A stretch of 64,000 nucleotides of DNA from Bradyrhizobium aeschynomenes (GTDB lineage: Bacteria > Pseudomonadota > Alphaproteobacteria > Rhizobiales > Xanthobacteraceae): positions 393,233 to 457,232 of the forward strand of contig NZ_JABFDM010000006.1 of the NCBI RefSeq assembly GCF_013178945.1. The letters run 5' to 3'. The translations under genes and the position numbers were made by a program. The notes beneath the pieces were generated by a model that was not told the DNA's origin, searched no databases, and worked only from the letters and a program-made list of their open reading frames with translations. Below are positions 1-9,912 of this stretch, one piece after another (the first letter of the stretch is position 1; each line of letters starts with the position of its first letter).

Positions 1-1674
1 GTCCCCGCCCTCCGGCGGGATTCCGTTCTGGCCGAGTTGACCCGGGGCCTGATGACGCTGAACCCCTTACTGAAGGACGAGCGCGTCGGCGCGTTTTTTT
101 CGGCTTGGCTGAATCTGCCCTCGCTTGAAGACGACATCCTGGTCGTGGGTGATCAGGTGGTGATCACCAATTGGGGACTGTTGCCCGAAGCTGTCGCGGA
201 CTCGCGCGATCAACGCGGGGCGCACTTTGCTGCGGGCATTGGACGGCTGCTTTCTCCAGGCATTGCCGTACCGTCGTTTGAGCCCGACGAAATGCGAGCA
301 GCGGTTTTGGCCGCGCCTGACACGGCCCTCGCCGGTCCTGGGACGAAGATTGCAGGCGAACCGCTACGGGAAACTCCTGCAGCAGGCGCCGCGGCCGCGC
401 CGCTTGCGCAGACAGTGGTCGTTGGCCAATCCTACCGGCCATGGATACCAGTCGCGATTGCGACGGCGATTGCAGCTGCTCTGCTCCTGATACTCTCGAT
501 TCCCGGCGTGTTGATCTATCCGTCACTGGGCGACACAGCTACGCGCACGCCACTGGACCCCGAACTGGCAGCTCAAACGCGCAGCACGCTCGAATCCAAG
601 GTGCGAGATCTCCAGGGCATGTTGCGTGAGGGTGTCTGCACGCCCGCGGAGCCGCGCGGCAACTTGCCTTCCAGACAGGGCAACGTGATGTCCCCCCAAT
701 CGCCGCCCACAGCAACTCCCGGGTCGGAAGACGACCGATCGCGGAGCGACCTTCCCAAAGGGTCCGGCACTGCCGGCTCCGTCGCCGCAACCGCGGACCA
801 GGCGCCAGGTGGGACGGCATCAGCCACACCACTGCTTCCGCCCTTGCCCGGCAGCTTGCGCGGCCCGAGTGCACCGGATGGGCAGCCGTCCACGCTCGTG
901 GAGCATCTTGATCGGGTGACGACGCTGGTGATTGCGCCATCGGCTGGTGGAACGGGCGCCGCGGTCGGCACCGGCTTCTTCGTCAACGACCGCCACGTCG
1001 TCACCAATCGCCATGTCGTCGAAGGCTCCGACGGATCGCGGATCGCCGTGGTCAACAAGGCTCGGGGCGCTGTGACGGGGCGCGTCGTCGGCCAGACCCG
1101 TTCGTCCGATGTGGGCGGCCAGGATTTTGCGGTGATCGAAGTGCCTGTCGATGCGAACCGGCCCGCCATTTCTCTGAGCTCGAGAGTCGCCCGCGGCGAC
1201 ACAGTCATCGCAGCAGGTTTCCCGGGCTTCGTGATGAGCACGGATGACAAATACCAGCGCTTGATGGACGGCGATCTCAGCGCGGTTCCTGATCCCGCCA
1301 TCACTCAGGGCTGGGTGACAGCCTTGCAAGCGGGTCAGAATGGCCAGGGTCTCCTCGTGCATGGCGCCACGATATCATCGGGCAACAGCGGCGGCCCGCT
1401 GGTGGATCTGTGCGGACGTCTAGTCGGCGTCAATACGTTCGGGACGATCGACAGCGGGAACGCACTGCGGCTGAATTTCTCCTTGCAGGCGCTAGGATTG
1501 AAGGGCTTCCTCAACGAGAAACGGATCGCGTTCAAGAACGACGATGCGCCCTGCGATCCGGCACGCATCCAGAACGCAGCCGCTGCACAGGGAACCAATT
1601 CAGAGAACAACGCTTCACAAGCGCCCCCGCCCAGCCAGGCAAATCGGCAGCCGACGCAAAGCCAGCAGAAGTGA
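1..1674 (+). CDS. membrane-anchored trypsin-like serine protease, 5' end outside the window
   Basis: The reading frame is open to the window's left edge, so the true start probably lies upstream; the first in-frame start codon is a TTG at 37. Numbering from that TTG, residues 1-135 look cytoplasmic, 136-161 form one membrane segment, 175-200 are a short coiled coil ending in Cys201, 205-285 are a Pro/Ser/Gly-rich linker, and 290-490 are a chymotrypsin-fold protease. The triad is visible: His326 (TNRHVV), Asp363 (GGQDFAV) and Ser451 (SGNSGGP). The protease should therefore face the periplasm. The N-terminal segment around 30-50 (ILVVGDQVVITNWG) resembles a segment of the SrfA-like neighbour (YAVGDQPVLVAW). 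It lies 9 bp ahead of the SrfA-like gene and probably shares its operon. The protease assignment is firm; the substrate is unknown. Processing of the other secreted proteins of this locus is an inference. Confidence 0.88.
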   Translation, partial: VPALRRDSVLAELTRGLMTLNPLLKDERVGAFFSAWLNLPSLEDDILVVGDQVVITNWGLLPEAVADSRDQRGAHFAAGIGRLLSPGIAVPSFEPDEMRAAVLAAPDTALAGPGTKIAGEPLRETPAAGAAAAPLAQTVVVGQSYRPWIPVAIATAIAAALLLILSIPGVLIYPSLGDTATRTPLDPELAAQTRSTLESKVRDLQGMLREGVCTPAEPRGNLPSRQGNVMSPQSPPTATPGSEDDRSRSDLPKGSGTAGSVAATADQAPGGTASATPLLPPLPGSLRGPSAPDGQPSTLVEHLDRVTTLVIAPSAGGTGAAVGTGFFVNDRHVVTNRHVVEGSDGSRIAVVNKARGAVTGRVVGQTRSSDVGGQDFAVIEVPVDANRPAISLSSRVARGDTVIAAGFPGFVMSTDDKYQRLMDGDLSAVPDPAITQGWVTALQAGQNGQGLLVHGATISSGNSGGPLVDLCGRLVGVNTFGTIDSGNALRLNFSLQALGLKGFLNEKRIAFKNDDAPCDPARIQNAAAAQGTNSENNASQAPPPSQANRQPTQSQQK

Positions 1675-1683
1675 TAGGGCGCT

Positions 1684-3018
1684 GTGAGTAACGAAACCAC
1701 GCGCATCGCCTCGACCAACCTCCTGGGTCTTGTGCCCCTGGGCAGCCGAGGCGACCGTGGACATGGCAGACTATTCGATTCCCTGTCTGCCAGATTCGGC
1801 GTCAGACATGCCGCCCTGCTAGCCGATCCAGAACCGCTCGCCGACGGCTCCGCCGTCGACTGGTACGTGCCTGGACACGTCAAGGCAACGCCATTTGCCG
1901 ATCTCCCAGCGCCGGATGCAGCAAAATTCGAGCAAGAGCTCACGAGGCTGACGAATGACATTCGCGCGTTTGCGAAGGAACTCGATCAGCCGAAACGCGG
2001 AGGACCGGATCGCTCTCTGGCCGAAGCATTGCGCAATGCGCTGCAAATACCCGGACCCGAATACATCTACGCGGTCGGCGACCAGCCTGTTCTGGTCGCC
2101 TGGGCCTATCACAAACAGGAGGCGTTGCCGTTCGATGTCGGCCTCGTGCGCATCGCCGACGTGGCGCCAAAGCAGCCGTTCAAACCAGCCGCTTTGCCGC
2201 CGCCCATTGCTGACTCCATCAGACCTGTGCCTCCTTCCCTTTCTGTCGTCCCGGCATCTGCACGACAGTCGGAGACGCGGATGTCGCCAGCGGTCATGGC
2301 GGCGCGACGGCCTTTCCCGTGGCATTGGCTGCTGTGGCTACTCTTTGCTCTACTGGTCGCTGCAATCCTCGCAATCTTGTTGCGGGCATGCGCGATCAAC
2401 CTCGTTCGCACCTGGTATCCGGGACTTGCCTGGTGCGGCCGTGTATCGTCAATCGTCCAGGAAGACGCCGGCCAGATATCCGACCTGCAGCGCCTGATCG
2501 ACAATCTTCAGCTGCAACTGGGGCGACGCATCGCCGAATGCCCCGCGGGACGGCTGCAGTTGCCCGCGTCGCAATCTGCGCAACCGCCGAGCACAAGCGA
2601 CATTGAAAAGCGCGTCGAGGACAACAAGGGCGTCAAGGGCGAGTTGAACATCTCGCTTGGCTGGCCCGGAACGGCAGACCTCGATCTGTACGTGGCTTGC
2701 GCGGACAACAAGGCCGTCTACTTCAAGGAGAAATCGAACTGCGGCGGCAACCTGCAGATCGACATGAACCACGAGAGCCGCTCGACTCAGCCGGTCGAAG
2801 ACGTCGTCTTCCCATCGATCTCCGATATTCCGGCCGGCATGCTGAAAGTCGGCGTCGGATGGTATGCCGACCAGGGCGAGCAACGGACAACTCTGCCCGC
2901 GACAATCATCGTCCGCCGCAGCGGACAAATCATTGCGCAGAAGCGCATCGACGTCCAACGCCCTTCCCGTACGCCCGGCGAGCCCAATTTCTATCTCGAA
3001 ATCCCGGTTCCAAGGTAA
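1684..3018 (+). CDS. srfA: SrfA-like membrane protein with C-terminal YfaP/DUF2135-like beta domain
   Basis: The 444-aa protein starts at GTG 1684. Residues 35-160 resemble the cytoplasmic part of the SrfA virulence-factor family (VDWY motif at 58-61, YIYAVGDQPVL at 127-137). A Pro-rich linker leads to a membrane segment at 213-236, a coiled coil at 254-285 ending in Cys286, then a C-terminal beta-sandwich at 319-444 with the LGWPGTADLDLYV signature of YfaP-like (DUF2135) domains. It lies directly upstream of srfB and srfC, the order of the Salmonella-type srfABC cluster, and this context is the strongest support. Its TM/coiled-coil/Cys plan is shared with the protease upstream and the vWA protein at 9899. 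The SrfA name rests on memory of the family plus synteny and is less certain than SrfB or SrfC. Its molecular role is not known. Confidence 0.68.
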   Translation: MSNETTRIASTNLLGLVPLGSRGDRGHGRLFDSLSARFGVRHAALLADPEPLADGSAVDWYVPGHVKATPFADLPAPDAAKFEQELTRLTNDIRAFAKELDQPKRGGPDRSLAEALRNALQIPGPEYIYAVGDQPVLVAWAYHKQEALPFDVGLVRIADVAPKQPFKPAALPPPIADSIRPVPPSLSVVPASARQSETRMSPAVMAARRPFPWHWLLWLLFALLVAAILAILLRACAINLVRTWYPGLAWCGRVSSIVQEDAGQISDLQRLIDNLQLQLGRRIAECPAGRLQLPASQSAQPPSTSDIEKRVEDNKGVKGELNISLGWPGTADLDLYVACADNKAVYFKEKSNCGGNLQIDMNHESRSTQPVEDVVFPSISDIPAGMLKVGVGWYADQGEQRTTLPATIIVRRSGQIIAQKRIDVQRPSRTPGEPNFYLEIPVPR

Positions 3019-3051
3019 TCGGCAGGAAAGGCGAACAGAGAGCTATCGACG

Positions 3052-6000
3052 ATGCCCTATCCCGATGACGAACCTCTGCAACTAGTCCCCCATTCCGGGG
3101 TGCAATTCATTACGCGCTATCTGAATCTCGCAGACGCCACGAGGTTTCGCCGCTCGTTCATCGAACGTTCGGAGCCAGCAGCGGAGGCGGATCGCAGGCA
3201 TGTCTATTTGCTGCCGGATTGGCATCCAGAGGATCCGTCGAAGCAGGGCGATACGCTTGAGCAACTTCCGAACGACGACGCCTATGCGATCAGGCCCGAA
3301 AACGCGCTCGAGCCCTACCTCGGCAAATGGGTCCCCCTGCCCTATCTGCGGATCAGGGACGGACGTACGCCCGGCGGCGGCGAAGCCTATGACGCTGGGC
3401 CAACCAACTGGGTCAGGGTTCGCATCATTCCGGAAATCTCGACAGCGCAGGATCGCAACTATACCCATCGCGTGATCTTCGCGGTCGATACCGAGATCCG
3501 ACGACCCGATCCACAGGATGGACCTGCATACGGCCCATATACCGTGCCTCTCGCCAAGGATGTCGAGGGTCAGCGCATGTTCCGGCTGGTGTCGGACATG
3601 GCCAGAATGGGCTGGTTCGTTCAAGGAAATCGTAACGCCGCGCTGGCGCAGAAGCTCGACGACCCCCAACTGTGGGTCGACAAGTGGCTCGAGGAGCTTT
3701 TCCTCGAGTTCAAGCGGGCCAGCACCGAAGCCAATCCGAATCGCCGGAATCCACGTCTGCAACATGTTCATGAGCATGCCGCGCGATGGTACACCTTCGT
3801 CGACCTGCTCGCCGAATTCGCAAACCCGCCACGACTGTCGTTCATCGACACGATTTCTGATCGCGTCAACGAGAGCGACCCTTCGACCCGAATGGTCGAT
3901 GTGGATTTCGTGCTTGACGTCGGCAACAGCCGGTCTTGCGGTATCGTCGTCGAACGCTTTCCGAACCAAAAGAAGGTCGACCTCAACAATTGCCGACCCG
4001 TGCGCATCCGTGACCTGTCACGGCCCGAACGGATCTACACTGAGCCGTTCGAGAGTCATGTCGAACTGTCGGCAGCAAATTTCGGCAGCGAAGGCATTTC
4101 GCGCATGTCCGGACGCAGTACCGCGTTCCTGTGGCCAAGCATCGTGCGAGTCGGCCCGGAGGCCGCGCGCGTTCGCGCCGAAGGCGCCACCGGCCGCGAG
4201 ACCGGCGGCATGTCGAGTCCCAAGCGCTACTTGTGGGACATGGACGCCGTACAGCAGGAGTGGCGTTTCCCGGCGCACAGCTACTTCGAGGGCGGCGTTG
4301 GTCCGCTGGTTGAGCGGCGACTCAGGCGGTGGGTAAACCAGAACGGCGACGTGCTGTCGAAGGTTCGCAAGGACCCCAAGATATTCAAGTCGCTCTACGG
4401 CCGAAAGAACATCGACGATATCGAGAAGACCGGGCCTCGCTTGTCATTTTCGCGATCGTCCTTTTACACCTTCATGCTACTGGAAGTGATCTGGCAAGCA
4501 TGGGTGATGATCAATGACCCGGAGGTGCGTGCCAAACGCGGCGAAAAGAACCTGCCGCGCCGCCTGCGACGGATCATCCTGACCCTACCGACTGCGACAC
4601 CGGTACGCGAACAGCGCATCATGCGCGCACGCGCCGAAAGTGCTCTGTCGCTGCTATGGGATATGATGGACTGGAGCAAGTCGCCGCCGGTCGGCATCAC
4701 CCCGCCGCAAGTCGAAGTGCGCTGGGATGAGGCGACATGCGTACAACTCGTTTGGCTGTACGGCGAGATCGCTCGGAAATTTGCCGGCAATGTCGACCCT
4801 TTCATCAAGCTGATCGGTCGCCCCCGTCCCACGGCTGCAATTCCCAGCGGCCCGCCGGTGCCTTCGTTACGGGTGGCAAGCATCGACATCGGGGGCGGCA
4901 CCACCGACCTGATGATCATCACTTATACGGCGGTCGGCGATCGGGGCCTGCAACCGCGGCAGGATTTTCGCGAGGGCGTTCGCATTGCCGGCGACGATAT
5001 CCTAAAACTGGTCGCCGAACGTATCGTCCTCCCCGCCATCCAGCATGACCTCGTCAATTGCGGCCTCGACCTGACCCGGGCCCGTACGGTCGTAAAGGGC
5101 TGCTTTGATGAATTCATGTCCGCCGAGGAACGGCACAGCCGATGGAAACTAACGCTTGAAGCGGTCGTTCCGGCTGCGCTTGGTCTGATCCATGAGCATG
5201 AGAAGGCGGCTCCCGGCATGTATAATCGCATCGAAACGCGCTCCTTCGGCGAGCTCGTTCGAGACGAGAGCGTTGCGGCAAACCTCGCCGAAGTATCTCG
5301 TTACATTGAAGAACGTGCCGCAAGTGCGGGCGCGATCGATTTCTCATTGGCCAAGACACAGATCCCGATCGACCACACCGCGATACGGGATGCCGTCCGC
5401 GACTCGCTCAACGACGTTTTCGAGGTTCTCGGCGAGGCTCTCGACCATTTCGACGTCGACTTGCTCATTCTCTCGGGTCGTCCGGCGCGCATGCCCGCCG
5501 TCACGGAAATGCTCGCCGATCAATTTTCGGTCAGTCCGAACAAGATCGTTGCACTGCATAATTACAGGCCCGGCACTTGGTTTCCGTTCGGGGCCACCGA
5601 AAGCGGGCGGATATCGGACCCGAAGACGGCCGTTGTGGTGGGAGCGCTGCTGTGCACCTACGCACAGGACAGCCTGGAGGACTTCTTCCACAAGTCCGAC
5701 GAGATACAAATGCGCTCGACTGCGCGCTACCTCGGCTTCCTGTCGCAGGAAGGTAAGATGAGTAGGGAAAACGTGCTGTTCGAGCCCCCGCCTCCCATGG
5801 AGGCGGACAAGGAATGCGAGCATTACGGTCCACGGGCGATTGGATCGCGACAGTTGCCGTACGAGCGTTGGGTCACCGCTCCCTTGTATCTGCTTTCGGT
5901 CGATACGCGAGGTGGACAAGCTCAATTGCCGGCGACGATTACGCTGACACGACGGCTCGATGACGTCGATCCCGACGACAGTTTTGCTAAAAAGCTGGAG

Positions 6001-6144
6001 AGCGAAGCCAGCAAAGAGCAGATTGCCGTCACTCAGGCCGAGGACAAGCTGGCACGCAACATCATCAGCAGAGTCACCCTCGGCTTCCGGACGATCGATA
6101 CCGAAACGCATTGGCTCGACACTGGAATACTAAAACCTCCATGA
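3052..6144 (+). CDS. srfB: SrfB-family protein, actin/Hsp70-fold ATPase
   Basis: The length of 1030 aa fits the SrfB virulence-factor family. The actin/Hsp70 nucleotide-binding signatures are readable: phosphate-1 loop FVLDVGNSRSCGIVVE near residues 284-299, phosphate-2 loop SIDIGGGTTDLMII near 608-621, and an adenosine-type LLILSGRPARMPAV near 804-817. About 280 residues of unrecognised sequence precede the ATPase core, and roughly 120 follow it. No signal peptide or membrane segment is seen, so it should be cytoplasmic. It starts 33 bp after the SrfA-like gene, with a GAGAG ribosome-binding site, and ends 7 bp before srfC. SrfB is part of a tripartite virulence/cytotoxin locus in some enterobacteria, but no mechanism is established. 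An ATP-driven switch or assembly role is my inference. Confidence 0.86.
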   Translation: MPYPDDEPLQLVPHSGVQFITRYLNLADATRFRRSFIERSEPAAEADRRHVYLLPDWHPEDPSKQGDTLEQLPNDDAYAIRPENALEPYLGKWVPLPYLRIRDGRTPGGGEAYDAGPTNWVRVRIIPEISTAQDRNYTHRVIFAVDTEIRRPDPQDGPAYGPYTVPLAKDVEGQRMFRLVSDMARMGWFVQGNRNAALAQKLDDPQLWVDKWLEELFLEFKRASTEANPNRRNPRLQHVHEHAARWYTFVDLLAEFANPPRLSFIDTISDRVNESDPSTRMVDVDFVLDVGNSRSCGIVVERFPNQKKVDLNNCRPVRIRDLSRPERIYTEPFESHVELSAANFGSEGISRMSGRSTAFLWPSIVRVGPEAARVRAEGATGRETGGMSSPKRYLWDMDAVQQEWRFPAHSYFEGGVGPLVERRLRRWVNQNGDVLSKVRKDPKIFKSLYGRKNIDDIEKTGPRLSFSRSSFYTFMLLEVIWQAWVMINDPEVRAKRGEKNLPRRLRRIILTLPTATPVREQRIMRARAESALSLLWDMMDWSKSPPVGITPPQVEVRWDEATCVQLVWLYGEIARKFAGNVDPFIKLIGRPRPTAAIPSGPPVPSLRVASIDIGGGTTDLMIITYTAVGDRGLQPRQDFREGVRIAGDDILKLVAERIVLPAIQHDLVNCGLDLTRARTVVKGCFDEFMSAEERHSRWKLTLEAVVPAALGLIHEHEKAAPGMYNRIETRSFGELVRDESVAANLAEVSRYIEERAASAGAIDFSLAKTQIPIDHTAIRDAVRDSLNDVFEVLGEALDHFDVDLLILSGRPARMPAVTEMLADQFSVSPNKIVALHNYRPGTWFPFGATESGRISDPKTAVVVGALLCTYAQDSLEDFFHKSDEIQMRSTARYLGFLSQEGKMSRENVLFEPPPPMEADKECEHYGPRAIGSRQLPYERWVTAPLYLLSVDTRGGQAQLPATITLTRRLDDVDPDDSFAKKLESEASKEQIAVTQAEDKLARNIISRVTLGFRTIDTETHWLDTGILKPP

Positions 6145-6151
6145 GACGTTA

Positions 6152-8890
6152 ATGGCGCATTTCACAGAGCAACAGGACCTGGTCCCAAGGGTTCAATCCG
6201 TCGCCGATGGCATCGACGAGGCCATCGGCTGGGCGACCGATGCCGAGAACGCCAAGCTGATCGGCGAGCGTGGCGAACTCGTCCAACGCGAGCTTCGTCG
6301 ATCGCGACTGCAGGCACGCAAGCTTCTCGAGGCAACCGCGGAGCCGATGGCCGTTGCGGTATTCGGCCCGAGTCAGGTCGGAAAATCGCACCTCATTTCC
6401 GTTCTTGCCCGTACGGGCGATACGCTGCAGGTGGATTTCGGCGGACGGACGCTCAACTACATCAAGAAGATAAACCCAGATAGTGGTAAGGAGGCAACCG
6501 GCCTCGTGTCGCGTTTTACGGTTCGCGACGTTCCGTCGCTGCAAGAGTTTCCGGTATCGATTCGCCTGCTCTCACCTGCCGATCTCGTCAAAATTCTCGC
6601 GAACTCCTACATATACGAAGGTAATCCAGCTCGCTATGAAAGCTGGCCGAGCGTCGAGGACCTACGCGCGCATATCGATCAGTTCCGAGCACACGCCAAC
6701 AGCGCTGAAGCCGCCAGCGGCATTTCGCAGGACGACGTTTGGGATATTGGCGAATATCTCGAACTGAATTTGATGGAATCGCAGCTCACAAAGAACTTGT
6801 CTAACCTGTGGCCGGAGGCGGCGCCTATCGCTGGTCGGCTGTCTGTCCCACAGGCCGCACGCTTCTGGTCGATCCTATGGGGCAGGCACCAAGCGCTGAC
6901 CGAGCTGTTCGAAAAACTAATCGGCGCACTGAGCCACCTGAAATTTTCCTCCCACGCGTTCTGCCCGCTTGACGCGATCGATGCCACAAAGCGGGAGCCT
7001 TTGAGTATCCTCGATGCGGAAAGCCTACGGTACCTCGGCGACAGCAACGCTCCCCGGATCGCAATCGCTCGCCCGGACGGCAAGACGATCGAGCTGGACC
7101 GGTCCGTCATCGCAGCCCTCACCGCCGAGATTCGCTTCAAGCTGTCCGACAAGCCGTGGGACTTTTTCGATCATACCGATCTGCTCGATTTTCCAGGCTA
7201 TCGCGGGCGGGGACTTGAACCTCCGGTCGAAAACGATGAGTCCGATGGACTTCAACATACAGGCCTTGCTCATCACCTTTCCCGCAACCGTGCCAAAACC
7301 ATCCAAGAAATGCTTCTGCGAGGGAAAGTCGAGTATTTGTTTCAGCGCTACATGGCTGAACAGGCCGTCAGCGCGATGCTGCTGTGCGCCAAGCCGAGCA
7401 ATATGGACGTGAAGAAGCTACCCGAAGTCATCTCGAATTGGATATCGACGACCCATGGTGCCCGGCCGCAGGATCGCCTTGGAAAGCCGACCTTGCTGTT
7501 CTTTATCTTCACAATGTTCGACATTCATTTCGGAAGAAAGGAGAGCGACAGCAGCCTTGGCCTTGACCGGAAGTTCGACGGACGAATCAAGGCCTCTCTG
7601 ATCGAGCCTTTCGGTCGTTCGCCGGAGTCCTGGGTCCAACGATGGGCAGGAGATGCTCCCTTCACCAACAGCTTCCTGATGCGAAACCCGAGCGTGAGAG
7701 AGGCGAGCGGATCCATTTTCGTCTTTGAAGGCGACCGCGAGAAGGCAATCCGGCCGGAGCAGGAGAGCTTCATTCGGGATCTTCGCTCCGCCTTCGCTTC
7801 CGTGGAACTTGTTCGCCATCATTTTGTCAACCCCGAACGAGCATTCGACGAGTTGATGGGTCTAAACGACGGCGGAGCGACCTACATCGCCAAGCATCTC
7901 GCAGCGGTCTGCAGGCCCGACATCAAGCCACGTCAAATCGAAGATCGCCTCGAGCGGCTGCGCCAACGCACGATCAGCACGCTCGGACAGTTTTACACCT
8001 CGACAGATGCGGCTAAGCGCGTGGAAGCTCGCGAGCAGATGGCGCACAAGACGCGGGACGCACTGGACGAATCGATAGACAATCATCGGTTCGGCATGCT
8101 GCTGCAAGGATTGATGCTGGATGGAGCCGACTTGGCCGATCGGCTTTCGGAATTCCTGATTCGGCGGCCGAGCGACAACGACGTCGGGGCCAGCGCTGCC
8201 GGCGCTACAATCAGCAATACCAACGCTCGCAGTGGAATTCCGAGGCCCGGCGGCGGTATTCCACGCCCCGGTGGACCGATAACAACTGCACCCCCATCTC
8301 GGCCCGAATCGAATCCGAGCCTCTCCTTGGAATCCCGATCCAGCCCGGAATATCTCGCACGAATCGCGATGCGCGCATGGTTCAAGCATCTTGATGCGGT
8401 AGCCAGCGACGAATTATTCGCTGCCGACGTGCTGGTGCCTACCGCAACGATCAGAGAAATCGTCGGCGAGATCATCAAGACTGCAGTCAACCGGCGCCTG
8501 TCGCAGGAAATCCTGCGCGATATCGAAGCACTCAAATTCGTAGAGCGACTGGAGGAGCGGTTGGCAAAGGCGAGCGTCATCATCGAACACCGGCTCAATC
8601 AGTTCGTAGCCAGTTTTGGCTTCGATCGAATGCCGGAGACGCAGCGCCCGTTGGTGGATTGGATCACCGCGAAGACCCCGATCTTTCAGGAACGGCGCGT
8701 CACCCACACGATCGATGACATCAGGGAAGAGCCGCGACAATATCGTGCCCAATTCATTGCCGACTGGACGCACGCGCTCCACGCCCTGTTCATCGAAAAC
8801 GCCCGCAATGCGGCAGGCCTCGACCCCGCCAACGCCAAGCAGAACGACCGGCTCGGTGCCATCCTGAAGCTCATCGGATACTTCGGATAG
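6152..8890 (+). CDS. srfC: SrfC-family P-loop GTPase-like protein
   Basis: The 912-aa protein carries a Walker A/G1 loop VAVFGPSQVGKSHL near residues 69-82 and a G3-like LLDFPGYRGRG near 344-354, with hydrophobic strands around each, as in dynamin/TRAFAC-type GTPases and in the SrfC putative virulence-factor family. The region after ~560 is mainly helical. A Gly/Pro linker near 690-715 contains GIPRPGG twice. There is no signal peptide or membrane segment. It follows srfB by 7 bp and precedes the 8899 gene by 8 bp, so it is almost certainly co-transcribed. Given its length and position it is the SrfC member of the SrfABC set. Nucleotide specificity cannot be read confidently because the G4 motif is not clear (TMFD near 454 is a weak candidate). 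Confidence 0.82.
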   Translation: MAHFTEQQDLVPRVQSVADGIDEAIGWATDAENAKLIGERGELVQRELRRSRLQARKLLEATAEPMAVAVFGPSQVGKSHLISVLARTGDTLQVDFGGRTLNYIKKINPDSGKEATGLVSRFTVRDVPSLQEFPVSIRLLSPADLVKILANSYIYEGNPARYESWPSVEDLRAHIDQFRAHANSAEAASGISQDDVWDIGEYLELNLMESQLTKNLSNLWPEAAPIAGRLSVPQAARFWSILWGRHQALTELFEKLIGALSHLKFSSHAFCPLDAIDATKREPLSILDAESLRYLGDSNAPRIAIARPDGKTIELDRSVIAALTAEIRFKLSDKPWDFFDHTDLLDFPGYRGRGLEPPVENDESDGLQHTGLAHHLSRNRAKTIQEMLLRGKVEYLFQRYMAEQAVSAMLLCAKPSNMDVKKLPEVISNWISTTHGARPQDRLGKPTLLFFIFTMFDIHFGRKESDSSLGLDRKFDGRIKASLIEPFGRSPESWVQRWAGDAPFTNSFLMRNPSVREASGSIFVFEGDREKAIRPEQESFIRDLRSAFASVELVRHHFVNPERAFDELMGLNDGGATYIAKHLAAVCRPDIKPRQIEDRLERLRQRTISTLGQFYTSTDAAKRVEAREQMAHKTRDALDESIDNHRFGMLLQGLMLDGADLADRLSEFLIRRPSDNDVGASAAGATISNTNARSGIPRPGGGIPRPGGPITTAPPSRPESNPSLSLESRSSPEYLARIAMRAWFKHLDAVASDELFAADVLVPTATIREIVGEIIKTAVNRRLSQEILRDIEALKFVERLEERLAKASVIIEHRLNQFVASFGFDRMPETQRPLVDWITAKTPIFQERRVTHTIDDIREEPRQYRAQFIADWTHALHALFIENARNAAGLDPANAKQNDRLGAILKLIGYFG

Positions 8891-8898
8891 TTGCTGCC

Positions 8899-9912
8899 AT
8901 GCCCCTGCGAATCTATCCCAACCACGAGCGCGGCCCGGGATATGCCTGGATCGAGATCGAGGCTGCTCTGCCGACCGGCGTCGTCTTTACGATTTCCGCC
9001 CCCAACCGGGTGAACAAGAACTATCTTGGAGCGATCGGTTGGCAGGCCGCTCCATATGAGTGGAAGCCGATCGAACTGAGCGGTACCATACTCGGCTCGC
9101 GAATGCTGGTCGGCCCGTCCGTGGTCGATCACATCTGGGAGGACGAACTCCTCGAGCTGCGTATTCCGCTCGCTGGCTATTCCGGCCAGACAACATGGCC
9201 GGATGACGTATCGCCTTCCGGCGTCGCGCGTCCGATTAATCCAGTTTCCGACGATCCGCTGCATCTTCCGGTGGTAACAGTCGATGATCCCTCGCCCAAG
9301 CCACCTCTGCCGGCGACCGGAGAATTTCCAGAGGCCAACAAGGTTGTTGAGCTCGACCAGGGTCAAGCTTCACCTAGTCCAGGTCCGGAGGTCACTTCCC
9401 ATTTGTCCCCGTTCAAACGGCTTGGCATCGTTCTCTGGGCCATCGCAGGACTGGCCATCGGGTACGGCATAGGTTACGCGTACATGTCGCCAAGCTCACT
9501 GAGCGCACCTGCGGCCTTCGTCGACAATATCGCGAGCGACGTAGCCGAGGCGCAACGACTGCTCCCCGGCACCGCGGAAAAAGCGGAACAAATCTATCAA
9601 GTCGGCCTACGGTTGCGCACCAGCCGGGCGCCGGGGCGCGAACTCGGGCTGCAGGCGCTGCATCGGGCGGCGGAGTTGAACTTCGTGCCGGCGCTGCTTT
9701 GGTTCGGCAAAACGGCAGATCCCATACGAGACGCGTGGCAGGGAGTGCGCTTGAGCCCCGACGTCGCTCTGGCACTGGATTCATACGGCAGGGCAGAGCG
9801 GGCCAACAGCGCCGAAGCCCGTCAACTGAAGGCCGCGCTCTGCAGACACATACAAGCCGATGCAACGCTGTCTGCATCGAACCGCGGAGCGGCAAGTAAT
9901 GGCTGCACCTGA
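8899..9912 (+). CDS. single-pass membrane protein with N-terminal beta domain and Sel1-like C-terminus
   Basis: The 337-aa protein has an unrecognised beta-rich domain at 1-100 without a signal peptide, then a Pro/Asp-rich linker at 105-170 and a membrane segment at 175-196. The helical C-terminal part (210-325) has alanine-rich repeats resembling Sel1/TPR units (LGLQALHRAAELN, ALLWFGK, ALDSYGRAE). The N-terminus is therefore predicted to be cytoplasmic and the repeats periplasmic. It starts 8 bp after srfC, and its last 14 bases overlap the next gene's start. The role is unknown; the repeats suggest a periplasmic protein-binding scaffold for the protease, vWA or SrfA-like proteins. Confidence 0.8.
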   Translation: MPLRIYPNHERGPGYAWIEIEAALPTGVVFTISAPNRVNKNYLGAIGWQAAPYEWKPIELSGTILGSRMLVGPSVVDHIWEDELLELRIPLAGYSGQTTWPDDVSPSGVARPINPVSDDPLHLPVVTVDDPSPKPPLPATGEFPEANKVVELDQGQASPSPGPEVTSHLSPFKRLGIVLWAIAGLAIGYGIGYAYMSPSSLSAPAAFVDNIASDVAEAQRLLPGTAEKAEQIYQVGLRLRTSRAPGRELGLQALHRAAELNFVPALLWFGKTADPIRDAWQGVRLSPDVALALDSYGRAERANSAEARQLKAALCRHIQADATLSASNRGAASNGCT

